Source: Hydnum rufescens UP504
Taxonomy: Eukaryota > Basidiomycota > Agaricomycetes > Cantharellales > Hydnaceae
DNA: 64,000 nt
Assembly (NCBI GenBank): GCA_014904985.1
Contig: MU128924.1
Coordinates: 145,743 to 209,742 of the forward strand
Direction: 5' to 3'
A model generated the notes under the pieces. That model was not told where the DNA came from and ran no database searches. It saw nothing but the letters and a program-made list of their open reading frames with translations. Shown here in pieces: positions 53,424 through 64,000 of the stretch (positions are counted from its first letter, which is position 1; every line of letters starts with the position of its first letter). A program made the translations under genes and the position numbers.

Positions 53424-55054
53424 TCACTGGGCGTTGGCACCAAAATGAGCACCATCATTTTCCTCCACCAAGCCACTATACATGCTGTTCGTGTATTCAC
53501 TCCTCGAAGCCATGCTCTTCCTGAACGGATTGCTGTCCACAGTAGCAGGAGACGCAGGGGAATAAAGGACCCGCATGCCATTATTTTGCCCAATTGGGGC
53601 AGAGGGAGTCGCAGTAGAACGCCCGGCAGCGTATGCCTTCAGCATATCATCTGGAGACAGGGCATTCGTTGGGGCCATCATTCCCATGGGAGTGTTGGTT
53701 CTTAGGGTCGGGGGTGGAACAGTTGTTCCTCGGGATCCACCACTGGAGGCCGAGTGGGCGACGGAGTTGCGAAGAATTGAAGGTGGGATTACGAGCTCCC
53801 CCAAACCATTCTTATCGTTCTGCTGGCCCGTACGCATGAGGGTCATGGCGGGCATCTGCAACACCTCCCTCCTAAAGTCCTCGTCTCCGACGGAAGTCCG
53901 CGCAATGATATCAGCATTACTGAGAGGGAGGGCACCATGGGTTTGAGTGGGCTCAGCTGGAGATCGCCAGCATTGTCATCGTCATTAAGGGCAGTTTGCG
54001 ATTGATGGAATGATCGTGTCTGATATGGGTGAGAACCGGCAGTAGGGAGAGGGGGGACGACGGGTCGTGGGCAGAGGCGCGTGGGTCAGCTGCGAAGGAT
54101 ACGCGCGAGACACGATCGCTGGACGTGAAGGTGGAAGCACGGGCCTGACGCATCTGGGACATCTGAGGAATATCTTGTTCGGTGGTTTGGAGTCCGCCGA
54201 AGCGAGCACCGACGCCTGCTTGACCTCCAGAAAGCATCGAGGAGGGACGTTCGAAACTGGATGTACGGATAGCCATAGAGTTGCGAATAGCTGCGTTGGC
54301 AGAAGCACCAGACATTGAGCGCCAGTCGGTCGAGATAGTAGACATGCGGTTGTCCACGGCCTGACTCCATCTCTTTGTCTTCTCTGCCTGCTTGCGCCTG
54401 GAGTGCCTAATATATGCGGCCACACCGAGGGCAATGGCTAGAATAGGTATGAGGACGGCGGCTGCGATGGCACCTCCTGACATATTATGGAACAAGTTTT
54501 TGACATCCTGAATGATGGAGCCTTTCCCGTGACCGGTCGAGGTAGTCTTGGGAATAGCGTTGGGGTCGGAAGAATTGTACGTTGCAGTGAAAACGGGTCC
54601 AGCAGCGAGGGTGGTCAGGAAGCTGGGGTTCCCGTGAGGTACGATGCTCAACTGAAGGGTCACGCTGGCGTTTAGACCCCACCAGTTCGGGTTGAGAGTC
54701 GTCTGTCGAGCCAGGTGAGATCCCACCAAAAGGAGGATAAATTGATGGACTTGCCTCCATTGAGCCATGCTTATAATCGGCTCCATTGTAAGCCTGGATC
54801 AGGGAGTCGTTCTGTGCCGGAGCGTAGAGATAGATGTCCACATATTGAGGGGCAGGTTCGAGGCAGGTCGGGTTCCAGGAAATGAGGGTGGGATGAGTGG
54901 TATTGACAGTCTGGCCGACAGTTGGGCTTAAATAAAAACCCCCCGAGGCGCAGGCGGAAGGAGCACGCGTTGCAAACTTGGAGCCACTGCCCTTGGATCG
55001 GTGAGGGTGACCCCCAGCGAGACCGAGACGACCGAAGGTGTGGGCGAAAACCAT
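53424..55054 (-). CDS. Type I single-pass membrane protein, Ser/Ala-rich tail
   Basis: The start MVFAHTFGRLGLAGGHPHRS leads to an ectodomain with two cysteines (SACASGGFYLSP, NPTCLEPAPQYVDIYLYA), TVGQTVNTTHPTLISWNPT and N-glycosylation sites. An intron of the GC-AG type (54706-54757) joins YKHGSME to TTLNPNWWGLNASVTLQL. A transmembrane helix (AIAAAVLIPILAIALGVAAY) and basic stop-transfer follow, then a long polar tail with MLQMPAMTLMRTG and ELVIPPSILRNSVAHSASSG, ending HFGANAQ at 53424. Another intron or frame change lies near 53950-54050. The ectodomain style resembles fungal surface proteins with a Kre9/Knh1-like fold; that is inference. Function is unknown. Confidence 0.7.
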
Positions 55055-55939
55055 ACTACTGTACGCAAAGTGAAAAAAATTTGGTTTTTACGGGCTAGAG
55101 AGTGTGTCTGATAGGTGTTGATCCCACAGAACTAAGGAGGGGATGTGAATGAACGTGGGTGCCACCGGTGCTGGCGCTGATGAACGAGCCCCAGAGTCAA
55201 AAGAAACAAGGTGCCTGGGTTTCGGGAAATTCCCGTAATGTGTCTTCAACGCCAATTATTGTTCGGTGATGGCCGGCAACGTGCAACACCCAGTACAGGG
55301 CCTGCCGGGGGATGGCTAACTCGAGTAGATGGTCCAATTACGGTGTAATCGATACGGTGTCTGTGCTATTATCTCCCTATATAAGATTGTGGACAGGAAA
55401 GCGTGTTACCCATTCATCACACTCTGACTCTGGTTACTGTATTACGTGTAGCCCTCTTACTTCCAAGTCGGCTGGACCCACTGGAATGGGGTACTCAGTC
55501 ATCCTGTAATCATCGGCGCGAGGATTCTCGCAGGGTATTTGTTCAATTCTTCATCCACACTAACCACGATTTTATGCATCGGGCCCCGTACAAGAAGCAA
55601 CGGGGGGCAGCAAGGACAGGGCGTGACCACATATATTGTCTGTTGAGGTTTAGAAAGACACTTTCGACCTGGCCTTTCTCTACGCACGATCACACCAAAC
55701 TGATCTTCCACGTGAACCATACAAAATCTTCTGGCTTTTAATTTGTGGTAGCCTGAGTGATGATGAGGGTGTGATGATAGGGCAAGAAAGCATTCCGTGT
55801 CCCCGAAGACTAATTTTCATGGCGTGGTCCCGTACGTTCGTATCGAGAATCCTGAGAATATAGAATGCCGAAGAGCGCTTATACAGTAATGATGAAGGTT
55901 TGAGCGTGGGAAAGAGACTGCGCGAAAGCACAACCCGAC
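55055..55939. other. Divergent promoter region
   Basis: It lies between the minus-strand membrane protein and REV7. A TATA-like CTATATAAG is at 55376-55384. No gene is supported. Confidence 0.5.
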
Positions 55940-57144
55940 ATGTCGAAAACGGTTGCGGCGACGACTTTCGGCCTTAGCTACAGAGGTAGGGGAGAGAAAT
56001 AGGCACTGCCACTGCCCCAGCTAACGGTATCCATTTCTATCTAGATACTGCTAAGGCTATCACCAGTTTCCGTAAGTCTCTCTTCCTTAGATCTTGATCT
56101 AGCAGACGCTCAACTATAGGATACGCTCAGTGGAAGTCGCTGTGCACACCATATTACGCACACGACAGGTGTACCCAGCAGATCTTTTCGTTCGTAGAAA
56201 GAAATACGACGCCCCAGTATATCAATCACGACACCCCGCTCTGAACGAATACATAGCTGGAGCTATCAAAGCAGCTGGAGAGGAACTATTGGTGGTCAAC
56301 GACGCCCCTCACTTGAATTCACTTCCAAAATCTTGACTCTCACTCTTTTCAGGGCGTCGTAGACAAAATGGTGGTCGTGATCAAAGACCAGCTCGATCGC
56401 CCTTTAGAGCGTTTTGTCTTCTCTTTCCAACATGTTGTCAACGTGGGACCAGAGGACATTGATAAGGCGTAAGTTATTCCCAGCGCCCAGGGAATCGGCA
56501 TGGATGTTGTAAAGGAGTTCATGGCTGTGGCGTCCCCAGGCTCGAAAATGCTTTCACCGCTGAAACCCTTTCCCAATACTTCCGTGCGTTCCTCATTAAA
56601 CTAAGCGTTATGGATTCCCAATTGGGCGAATTCTCCGAGACAGGTGCGTACAGGTATTATCCCGAATAAGAAAATATGCACTGAGCTCCGCTCGGCGCCT
56701 TCAAGATAACTTATCGTTCGCCATAGTCCTGGAGTGTAAGGATGGATTCGCCCCCTCCACTACATTCGATGATGTCAGTGTATTACAATGGTCTGATCGT
56801 GCCTTAGAAATGCGCGAAGAGCTTATTATTGCTCTCGTCCCATCCAGGAACCTATTCCTTGGGTGCCAGCCTCAAAACAACATGTCTCAAATGAGCAGAC
56901 GCCGAGCGCTCAACTGCACATAGTCAAAGTAGTAGAGACTGGTGTCATTAATGTGGGTTTTTCAACGATGCGCCTGTGGTCTACGAGGGGAAGGTCAGAG
57001 TCGCTGACGTGTCTTGTGGTTGCATAGATGGCTCTTGGAGTGCAAGAGTCCGATGAAAAGCTTAAAAAGCGCGGTGTTCCCCACGTCCCCGACGATGTTG
57101 TGCCACAGGACGTCAAGGGAAAAGGAAAAGCGACGATCCAATAA
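55940..57144 (+). CDS. REV7: REV7 / MAD2B HORMA-domain protein
   Basis: Exons joined by introns 55986-56044, 56072-56130, 56292-56352 and two more give MSKTVAATTFGLSYRDTAKA-ITSF-LEVAVHTILRTRQVYPADLF, RRKKYDAPVYQSRHPALNEY, VVDKMVVVIKDQLDRPLERF, ALENAFTAETLSQYFRAFLI and PIPWVPASKQHVSNEQTPSA. This follows human REV7/MAD2L2 along its length (EVAVHLILYVREVYP, PVQMSCHPELNQYI, VVVVILDKEHRP). REV7 is the HORMA accessory subunit of DNA polymerase zeta in translesion synthesis. The tail ends DVKGKGKATIQ with TAA at 57142. Between about 56780 and 56850 the frame changes; either an intron or a missing base explains it. Confidence 0.88.
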
Positions 57145-58385
57145 TCGCCCGTGCTTCCGCGAGGGGTGTCAATTAACCCCGTCCTGTATGTCGCCTCCCT
57201 AACGCGATCGCTTATCGGGAAGACTTCCAGAACACCCAGAAACTGGCATCTCCGTATCCATTGCCGTGGCCCTGGGGATACAGATGAAGTGTCGATGCTG
57301 GGCCCCTCCACAACAAATTTCAGCGCTGTGTTTACCCTTCGGCTCTCTTAGCCTAAGCTGATTATGCTCGAGCAATCCGTCCTTTCATTTCATTATCTCT
57401 ATCCCAATATACGGCTTGGTCCACTTGGACCTAGTCGGCATATTTGGGAAAATTCCACAGGTGAAATTACGGACAAGATGGACGACGCTTTTCGCGCCTT
57501 CGCACTGGCAATCAACCCCAGTTCGGTTTCTGCAACTACCACTCATTCCTGGGTTCAGAGTCCACTGCACAATCATATCCCTTTGTACTCGTGCTCCCTT
57601 TCAACAAAACTCGCAATCATTAGTGCAATGTCTGAGGGTCATTCATGACCATGGAAATCAGGATCTACCTTATATCTTTCCATGATAACGAAGAACTATG
57701 AATGATGTCTACAATCCACGAATTGTCGAACTCAGGCATCTTGTGGATCTTAAGGGACCTTGCTCCGTTTCAAAGATACCTTGAGGCTCCTGCAGGAACA
57801 ATAATTGAAACCCTCACGAAGGAAGATTACATCGAGGCCATCGTCACCGGCCATCATTCAACCCATCATGCGAATGTCATCCAGCAATGACTAGGACTAG
57901 ACCAACCCAACCCAACCCCGGCCCCCCCAGAAATATTGGAGGTTTAGTAGAGTCCGAAGCACTTTCAACTCTGCTCTGGCCCGACGACGAGATATCACTA
58001 GGCAGGCCATTGGCAGATGGATTTCCTCGAGTGGCTCAAGAGCGGCAGATTTAACAAGCCCACAATACTTCATCCGTGGACTTGAGACAAGCCTGGGGTT
58101 TAGCAGAAGGGAGGTCCTATAAGTGATGGTATCGCCGAATGTCTGATCGATAGACGCAAAGGAGTATTTGGGACAGAAACCACGGCGGGATCGTGAACTT
58201 GGATTGCGATACACAAGGGCGAAGTAAATGGGCCCAAAGGCCATATTCCAAGGAGACCCAGTGCTCAGTGACTTATATTGGGAGGGAATATATTCCCATG
58301 CTGACTGAGGAACATTGACCATTGCGTTGGGTTCGAAAAGTGCCCTAGCGGAAACATAGTCCCGCTTAGGTAAGCACTCGAGGAC
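57145..58385. other. Intergenic, weak open frames
   Basis: Frames at 57364-57685 (plus) and 57897-58322 (minus) show no known domain. The region separates REV7 from the NR2C2AP-like gene. Confidence 0.4.
57897..58322 (-). CDS. Hypothetical 141-residue protein
   Basis: An uninterrupted ATG-started frame begins MVNVPQSAWEYIPSQYKSLS and ends FWGGRGWVGLV. Composition is basic with no signal peptide, helix pattern or motif that I recognise. Absence of introns is unusual beside its neighbours, so it may be a chance frame. Confidence 0.25.
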   Translation of the reverse strand: MVNVPQSAWEYIPSQYKSLSTGSPWNMAFGPIYFALVYRNPSSRSRRGFCPKYSFASIDQTFGDTITYRTSLLLNPRLVSSPRMKYCGLVKSAALEPLEEIHLPMACLVISRRRARAELKVLRTLLNLQYFWGGRGWVGLV

Positions 58386-59012
58386 ATGGACCTGATCACA
58401 AGCAGTACTCAGATTCGGTAATTTGGCACCTCAAGACTTCTCGTATGATAACGCGTGGCTCATATGGATATATCCACAGGGTCAGCTCGACTCTTGAGAA
58501 GTCTTCCGGGAAAAAGAATTTGACAGATGGAAGCCCGGAGACATGCTGGTCCTCCACCCAGGTGCATAATCGAACGAATAGAATTATTTCTTCAGGGCTA
58601 TCCTGTGCTCAGATACTTTCGTGATGATTCCCAGGGAACACCACAGTATATCCAAGCGTCGTTCGACTCGCTGATACTCCCACAAGTGATTTCCTTGACG
58701 TTCCAAGGCGGATTCGCCGGCTTGCGATGTGCCCTATATGCACGATCGCGGGGCATCAACGGAGACGATTCTTCCTCTGGGAAGGATAAAATTGAAAGGG
58801 ATGGGTGGCTTCTTCTGGATCGATTTTTCCCTGAAGATGTCAATCGGAAGCAGACATTCTCACTTGCGGCTGCAGAGGATAGTCCGCCCACAGAGGGTAT
58901 AGACACACCGCGCCAAGGTTACAACCAAGTCAAGATCGTGTTTGAAGAAAGCTCGGACTTTTTTGGTCGCATAGTGGTGTATGATCTCGCAATAGAAGGC
59001 ATTATTTTGTGA
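58386..59012 (+). CDS. NR2C2AP-like (TRA16) F5/8-type C domain protein
   Basis: Exons 58386-58417, 58480-58561 and 58635-59012 join in frame to MDLITSSTQI-RVSSTLEKSSGKKNLTDGS-PETCWSSTQ-GTPQYIQASFD. This matches human NR2C2AP (RVSSVLNRN, GKKHLFD, ETCWNSDQGPSQWVTLEF). The second half LTFQGGFAG, FFPEDVNRKQTFSLA and VKIVFEESSDFFGRIVVYDL matches its QFQGGF, FYPEDNNSLQTF and VTFEDATDFFGRVVIYHL. The family has a galactose-binding-like beta sandwich and is conserved from fungi to animals; its cellular role in fungi is not known to me. All exon joins are canonical and the frame is open. Confidence 0.87.
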
Positions 59013-59156
59013 CGCACTTAGTCTTTTTAGGGTCGCTGCAAGGCCCACAGAATGGACTCGACTGATATATCATGAAGCCGTACAGATGCACAATTACACA
59101 TACAAGGCACCAAGCATAAAGATTCAAATTAATCGTTCTCAGAATCCCCAGCCATA

Positions 59157-62100
59157 TCAAGCTCCTCTTTCAGAGAGCGTTGAAGACAGGTGCCTCCTTG
59201 CATCTGGACTAGAGGATTGAAGCAAGGCCATGAATACACCACATACGTCTGAGGGAAGACCTAGTTCACTGGAAAAAAAAGACTTACGATGTCTTAACAG
59301 CGTGTCACTTCCCGAAAACACTCTCCCGCACTTTGTACACGTCGAATCCGCAAGAGTCGTGAGCTGAAATCGGTACGTCTCGGACAGTGTCGTTTCAGTA
59401 CGCTCTCCCATCGCCGACCGACGGCTACTACGCCCATCACCACCCATTCCACTCTCCTTGATAAGAGACTCGATCCGTGGCCCGGCAGAACCCGCGCACT
59501 GAGAGCAGACGATTTGGGAGAAACGCGCGCGGAGCCGTACTGCGTGAAGTCTCGGTCGACCCTGTCCCGCGACCCATTGAAGATAGTGGTAGCGGAGGCA
59601 ACATTGGGGATCTATAGTCGAACTTGTCACCCTCTTCCACATCATCCCCAGTGGTGCGCGCTGACTCCACTTCGCCCTCCCGACCTACCTCAAGCACTGT
59701 GGAGCGGCCCCCAGGGGTAGATGGTGGGAGCTCAGGTAAGGGCTTCCCATAATGAATCGGCGTGGGAAAGATGTCTGGAGCAGGTGGGAAGTCGTGAGGT
59801 CGATGCAATGTATGTGTCGACGATTCTTCTTCATCGTGTTCACTGGCCCGGGATGAGACTGGTGGTGGTGGAGGAATGTATGTTCCGTCGACGCCCTTGC
59901 CTGGACCCTGCCGCTGTCGCCGGTACTCCTGAATTAGTCGGAGGAAGCTCCAATCACCTGTATCGGGGCGTGAACGGGCCCACTGCTGAACAGCGCGCTG
60001 CTCCTCTTCGTCCTCCCCTCCATCCTTGTCTTGCCCTTCTTCACCATCATCCACATCAAGAATCGTCGACAATCGATTCCCAAGCGTGCTGCTGTTATTC
60101 ACCTGCTCTATGAGTGTGTTCGATAGTGCCACTGGAAGCGGTGTGATATTCGGGCTCGACACCCGCAGAACTTGACTCGCCAGATCGGGGTGCTTGGGGC
60201 TTCGAGTAGTAAGCACAGATGACCTTGAAGGCTTCGAAGACTGTGAATGCGAAAGAGAGTGCTCAGAAGTTGATTTGAACTCGTTCTCGCGGCGAAGGGT
60301 GATAGACTACGATCCGCTCGAAGCCCGAGTTCAAAGACGAGGCCGAACGAACTTCTTCTATCTTAGGGTACTCGTGTTCTGTGTTTTGTGCCGGCCGCAC
60401 AGTTTTGTTCGAAGTTGCTGAACGAGGTGTTGAAAACACCGCTCCCGGCGGCTCCACAGGGGTAACTTCATGCTGAGAACTAGGAAAGGCAAGCATTGGA
60501 TTCAGACAATAAATAATGGACAGGAGCTGGAGCATACGTAGGAGGCGAGTTTGAGCGGAGGTGGCCCATCTTGGGTGGGTGGATCATACTCCGCCTCAAA
60601 TTCTTTTACACTGCTCTCTGGCACTGACACCGGACGCTCCTGTGATGATCCTGAGGATCGAGGGGTCTCTGCTCGGGGTGGGGTGGCAGTCTGGGTATGG
60701 TGACTGGAAGGCGGAGAGACCGGTCTCGCTGGGGCCTCATCGTGCACTCGCTCCGTGCCTGACTTTCCAACAGCTGGAAAGTTTTCGTAGTCTTCATCTA
60801 CTCGTGCCTCAGGGATCGGATCCAAGATACGCTCCAAAGATTCTGTGTCCACGGCAGACAGTTGGCGTAGGGGAACGGGCCCGAAGCCTGGTGTAGGAAC
60901 AGTGAACTCGCTCCTGAGGGCAGTGGTAAAGAGTAGAGGGGACTTGGCGCGAGCCTCGTCAGCCCGCGAACTGTGTTGGTACACACGGAGTGAGTCCACA
61001 ATTTCACCAGCCGCAAGTCGCTTCACGGGAGGGAATGCCCAACATGCCTCACAAAGAGACCACAGGGAGTCATCCAAAGACTGAGACGGCGTCTGGCGTG
61101 CCTGGGGCGATATTGCAGGGCGTATAGGACGGCCCCCGCGAACAAGTTCGACCACTACTACGGGATCTTGAGGGATGTACGAGAACGGTGGCTGACCTGT
61201 CAAGAACTACAATGTAGCGGTTATAATCTAAGACACTAGTAAGACGCTAGTGATGACGCATTTAGGCACCCACCTCGAGGATCAACATCCCAAATGAATG
61301 GCAGTCCGTCTCCTTGGTCACCGTCCCGCGTTCTTTCCCAATCAGCTCAGAATCATATATTTCCGGCGCCATCCATCGTACCGAGCCAAGGTTCACAAGA
61401 GCCACTGCAACGAATGCACCACAGCCTTCTTCGAGAGCTCCTAGAAGCCCAAAATTCGTCAAGCACGCGTCTCCATTGTCCTTGATGAGCACGCTATTCT
61501 GTTTGCACGATACATCAGAAAGGCCCTACGACTGGCGGAATACACATGACGCACGCCCCGCAGATCCCTGATGACAATCAAGTGTTAGAAGTCTCAAAAT
61601 ATGATACATAAACGAAAGCGTTACCCATGAGGAATGCCTTGCGCATGTAAATATTTCAGGCCAAGGGCAACCCCAAGCAACTATAATGAGTATCATCAGT
61701 TAACGATCGAAATCGTTCCCCACATCAAGCAATTGCACCAGATGTATTCGGTCCACTGATGGATTTGAACTGATGTACTGTATCGCATCCCCGAGTTTGA
61801 TACCCTTCGACACGATGCTAAATACACTGTCCCGAGCATTAGGAGGATACCACACCCCCAAAATTCGTTGCAGATTTGGGTGGCGTAAGCGATTCCAGCG
61901 CTGCACAGCGTTATACAACGTCTACGGCGTTTCGTAATAAGCATCGCGCAATTCAAAGGATTGGAACACGATACCTGTCTCGATTTATCCGTAGCATTGA
62001 ACGCACTGCAAAGTTTCACAGACACTACATCCCCTGCTGAAGTTTTCCCCTTCCAAACAGGGCCAAAACGAGTATCCGTGGACGACGCATTCCCGATACG

Positions 62101-63019
62101 CCTGATGTCGTTCACATCGAATTCGTTGACAGGAGGGAGCACCTTTGATCTTTGATACAGTTGCTGCAGTCTCTCGTCATAAAGCTTGTATGTTTGTGAT
62201 TTTGCCGGATACGAATTCATCTCCTGGACTCTCAAACTCAGTGGTGGGGCACGTAACACGTACTGGCCAAGTCAGGCAACCTACTCGTTGGATGGCCCCC
62301 ATAAACTCCTCGATATATATAATCTTCATGTAGATCAGGGGGCTCGACTGAATCCAGTTCGGTCACCAAGTATTTGAATAGTTTGGACAATTCGAGCTGG
62401 TCCGCCCGTTGAACCTGCCGTCGCGCAATGTCTGCCGATCCAGGAACGACTAGAACTCGGGCCGGCGTATCCTTTAGGGCCACAAAAGAGTTGAGCTCCC
62501 CTCCGAGTTCGGAACGAAGTTCGATTATCGCAACATCCAGAGTCTTCCACATCTCAGATATTTCGTTCACGATTACACTGTGTCGAAACCAGCTTTCCAT
62601 TTCGTCCAGGCCGACCCATTCTTGCATTGCGGTGTGCAGTGGCTTAAGTGCATGCCATGCAAGTTCGAGACCTCCTGCAAAGCGCATCTCCGCATCTGCC
62701 GAACTTGTCTGGCGAAGCTTCTTGAGGGATGTATAGAGCACACTATGACCCTCATACAACATACGGCACTGAAGCTGGATAAATTTTCATCGCCAAAAGT
62801 GGTCGGAAACGTATTTTCGTGACGGGAGAGGATACACACTTTACAGGTCTTCATGTCCCTTGACATAACACCGAGTTGGTCCAACAGACGAACATAGGTC
62901 ATGAGAAGTGCGGGGACATCATAGTTGATGGAGAGATATCTTCCACGAACCTGCTGGAGGAGTGTGAGTCCCTGCTCCCGCAGCTGCACGGGGGACGACA
63001 CAGGCGCATTTGTGCCCAT
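59157..63019 (-). CDS. Kinase-like protein with NFG motif and C-terminal zinc finger
   Basis: The start MGTNAPVSSPVQLREQGLTL opens an N-terminal region of about 200 helical residues. The kinase-like domain follows: DIRRIGNASSTDTRFGPVWK (degenerate glycine loop), VVSVKL (lysine strand), NLQRILGVWYPP, HGDLRGNSVLIKDNGDACLT (HRD-type loop with Asp and Asn kept), then NFG instead of DFG, SVRWMAPEIYDSEL, GMLILEV and FLTGQPPFSYIP. The loss of the DFG Asp predicts weak or no catalysis. A proline-rich tail follows (PARPVSPPSSHH, FLRLIQEYRRQRQGPGKGVD) and a C2H2-like finger CTKCGRVFSGSDTLLRHH near the end; stop at 59157. Introns are GT-AG. Two truncated relatives lie at 8240-9700 and 18690-19720. Confidence 0.75.
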
Positions 63020-64000
63020 CGTCAAAACAAAGTCACGTGGGTGAGTCTCCCGGACGTTGCCGTAGATGAGTGCGCAGAAAGATCTCTCTTTGTCTATGGC
63101 CTCACTCTACGCTCTCTGGCACCAGAAGGCTGGGGAGTACCCGCAAAAAATTCATTGCGAGGTGCGCTCCTCAATAGGTGTTATGCATCGAGTTGCCCAT
63201 GTGTACTGTACTATTTCGATCAACCGTTCAGGTACCATGCACGTGACTCGTGGCACAATTACATAACCTATGCTAAGGTCCCTGGTTAGCCTACTGAGGG
63301 CCAGTCCAGCTTCTTGGAAGCTGATTGGACACCGGTTTTAGCTGCACCGGATCAATCATAGCAAGTGGGGAAATTTTTTTACAGGAAAAAGAAGATCCGG
63401 GATCTAACGTACGATGCGAGGTGATAGAATTGAGCATCGGTATTGTAAGATGTTTCTCCTATTAGTACATTTTTGCACATTCGGATTGCCCCCTAAATAG
63501 CTCAGACACTCTTGCAGGGTCCCCGCCTTCATTCTGTACGGTAATTTCCCGGTATCTTGCGTGATCTGTGACAATCCCCTGTGACGTGTGACAACCCCAG
63601 AGTTGGTCGAAATAGTACAGTACACTCTGCTATTCACAATCTGCCCTTCCAATTATCGGCTGTGGTGATCGAGTCGAGCTCTGGTTTGATTATATTCTCC
63701 TTGATCTTAAGCCACCCACTGCACTGCCGCTCCTCACGTTGCACGGCCCTGACCTGTGTCTGGCCTCCTATCTTGTAGCGCCATCGCACTTATGACGGTG
63801 GCTTGATTATATTACCGTTCTATGAAGATATTGGTCACGTGTGGATTACCCCGACCACAGGATACCCTCAGAGAGGCTGTCCCACACTCGACTGATGTTT
63901 TTTGCGCTGGGGCTGACTCGTTCCACCTGGAATCTTTGTGGCTTGGCACATTGCCGCAAAACACGAGGAATACAATCCATCCTATGTCAGACATGCCTGT
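63020..64000. other. Upstream flank, no gene recognised
   Basis: It contains the presumed promoter of the kinase-like gene. Frames at 63404-63652 and 63812-63994 show no domain, and no repeat is seen. Confidence 0.5.

Noticed and set aside
58598..58906. Minus-strand 102-codon frame over the NR2C2AP-like gene
   Set aside because: It is an antisense shadow of a well-supported coding exon.

Overview
The window is nuclear DNA from a filamentous fungus, most likely an Agaricomycete. Genes carry many 50-75 nt GT-AG introns. There is a NACHT-WD40 STAND gene, an S53 (sedolisin) peptidase, two DUF6533-like seven-helix membrane proteins, a chromodomain-bearing Ty3/gypsy element (chromovirus), a REV7 gene and an MPC1 gene. 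The gene mix and protein style suggest the Rhizoctonia/Ceratobasidiaceae group, but that placement is inference. Coordinates of multi-exon genes are gene spans unless exons are given.

Layout. 1-3322: degenerate Ty3/gypsy chromovirus with an inverted RT segment, an AACCTG-rich patch and a 3' LTR. 3381-6875: an array of about 20 short palindromes of two alternating kinds, tandem on the left, mirrored on the right, and interrupted by two solo LTRs; I match it to no described element. 7145-10377 and 18425-21152: two copies (A and B) of one segmental duplication. Both carry a truncated kinase-family pseudogene and the 5' part of an Msb1/Mug8-like gene. A also carries a MITE (7286-8059) for which B gives the empty site, and A is fused to an HSP60 pseudogene (10378-11480). 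12615-18016: a NACHT-WD40 gene with about 14 near-identical WD40 repeats. 20149-24042: the Msb1/Mug8-like gene. 24471-25178: MPC1, mitochondrial pyruvate carrier. 26820-30121: secreted S53 peptidase. 30439-32103 and 40494-~42245: paralogous DUF6533-like genes. 33519-34869: FAD monooxygenase whose 5' part lies in a 1.3 kb tandem duplication (34567-37163). 38036-40034: MFS transporter of the allantoate permease group. 43288-~50153: full-length ABCC transporter. 51896-52666 and 53424-55054: two single-pass membrane proteins. 55940-57144: REV7. 58386-59012: NR2C2AP-like protein. 59157-63019: kinase-like gene with an NFG instead of a DFG motif and a C-terminal zinc finger; it is the full-length relative of the two pseudogene copies.

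The genes do not form one obvious pathway. The stretch from 26.8 to 50 kb holds a secreted peptidase, an MFS carrier, a monooxygenase and an ABCC pump, which would fit nutrient uptake and small-molecule handling; this is inference from proximity only. A recurring feature is single-base frame changes inside otherwise conserved genes (Msb1-like, NACHT, MFS, DUF6533). They look more like consensus indel errors than gene decay. I saw no tRNA, rRNA or CRISPR.
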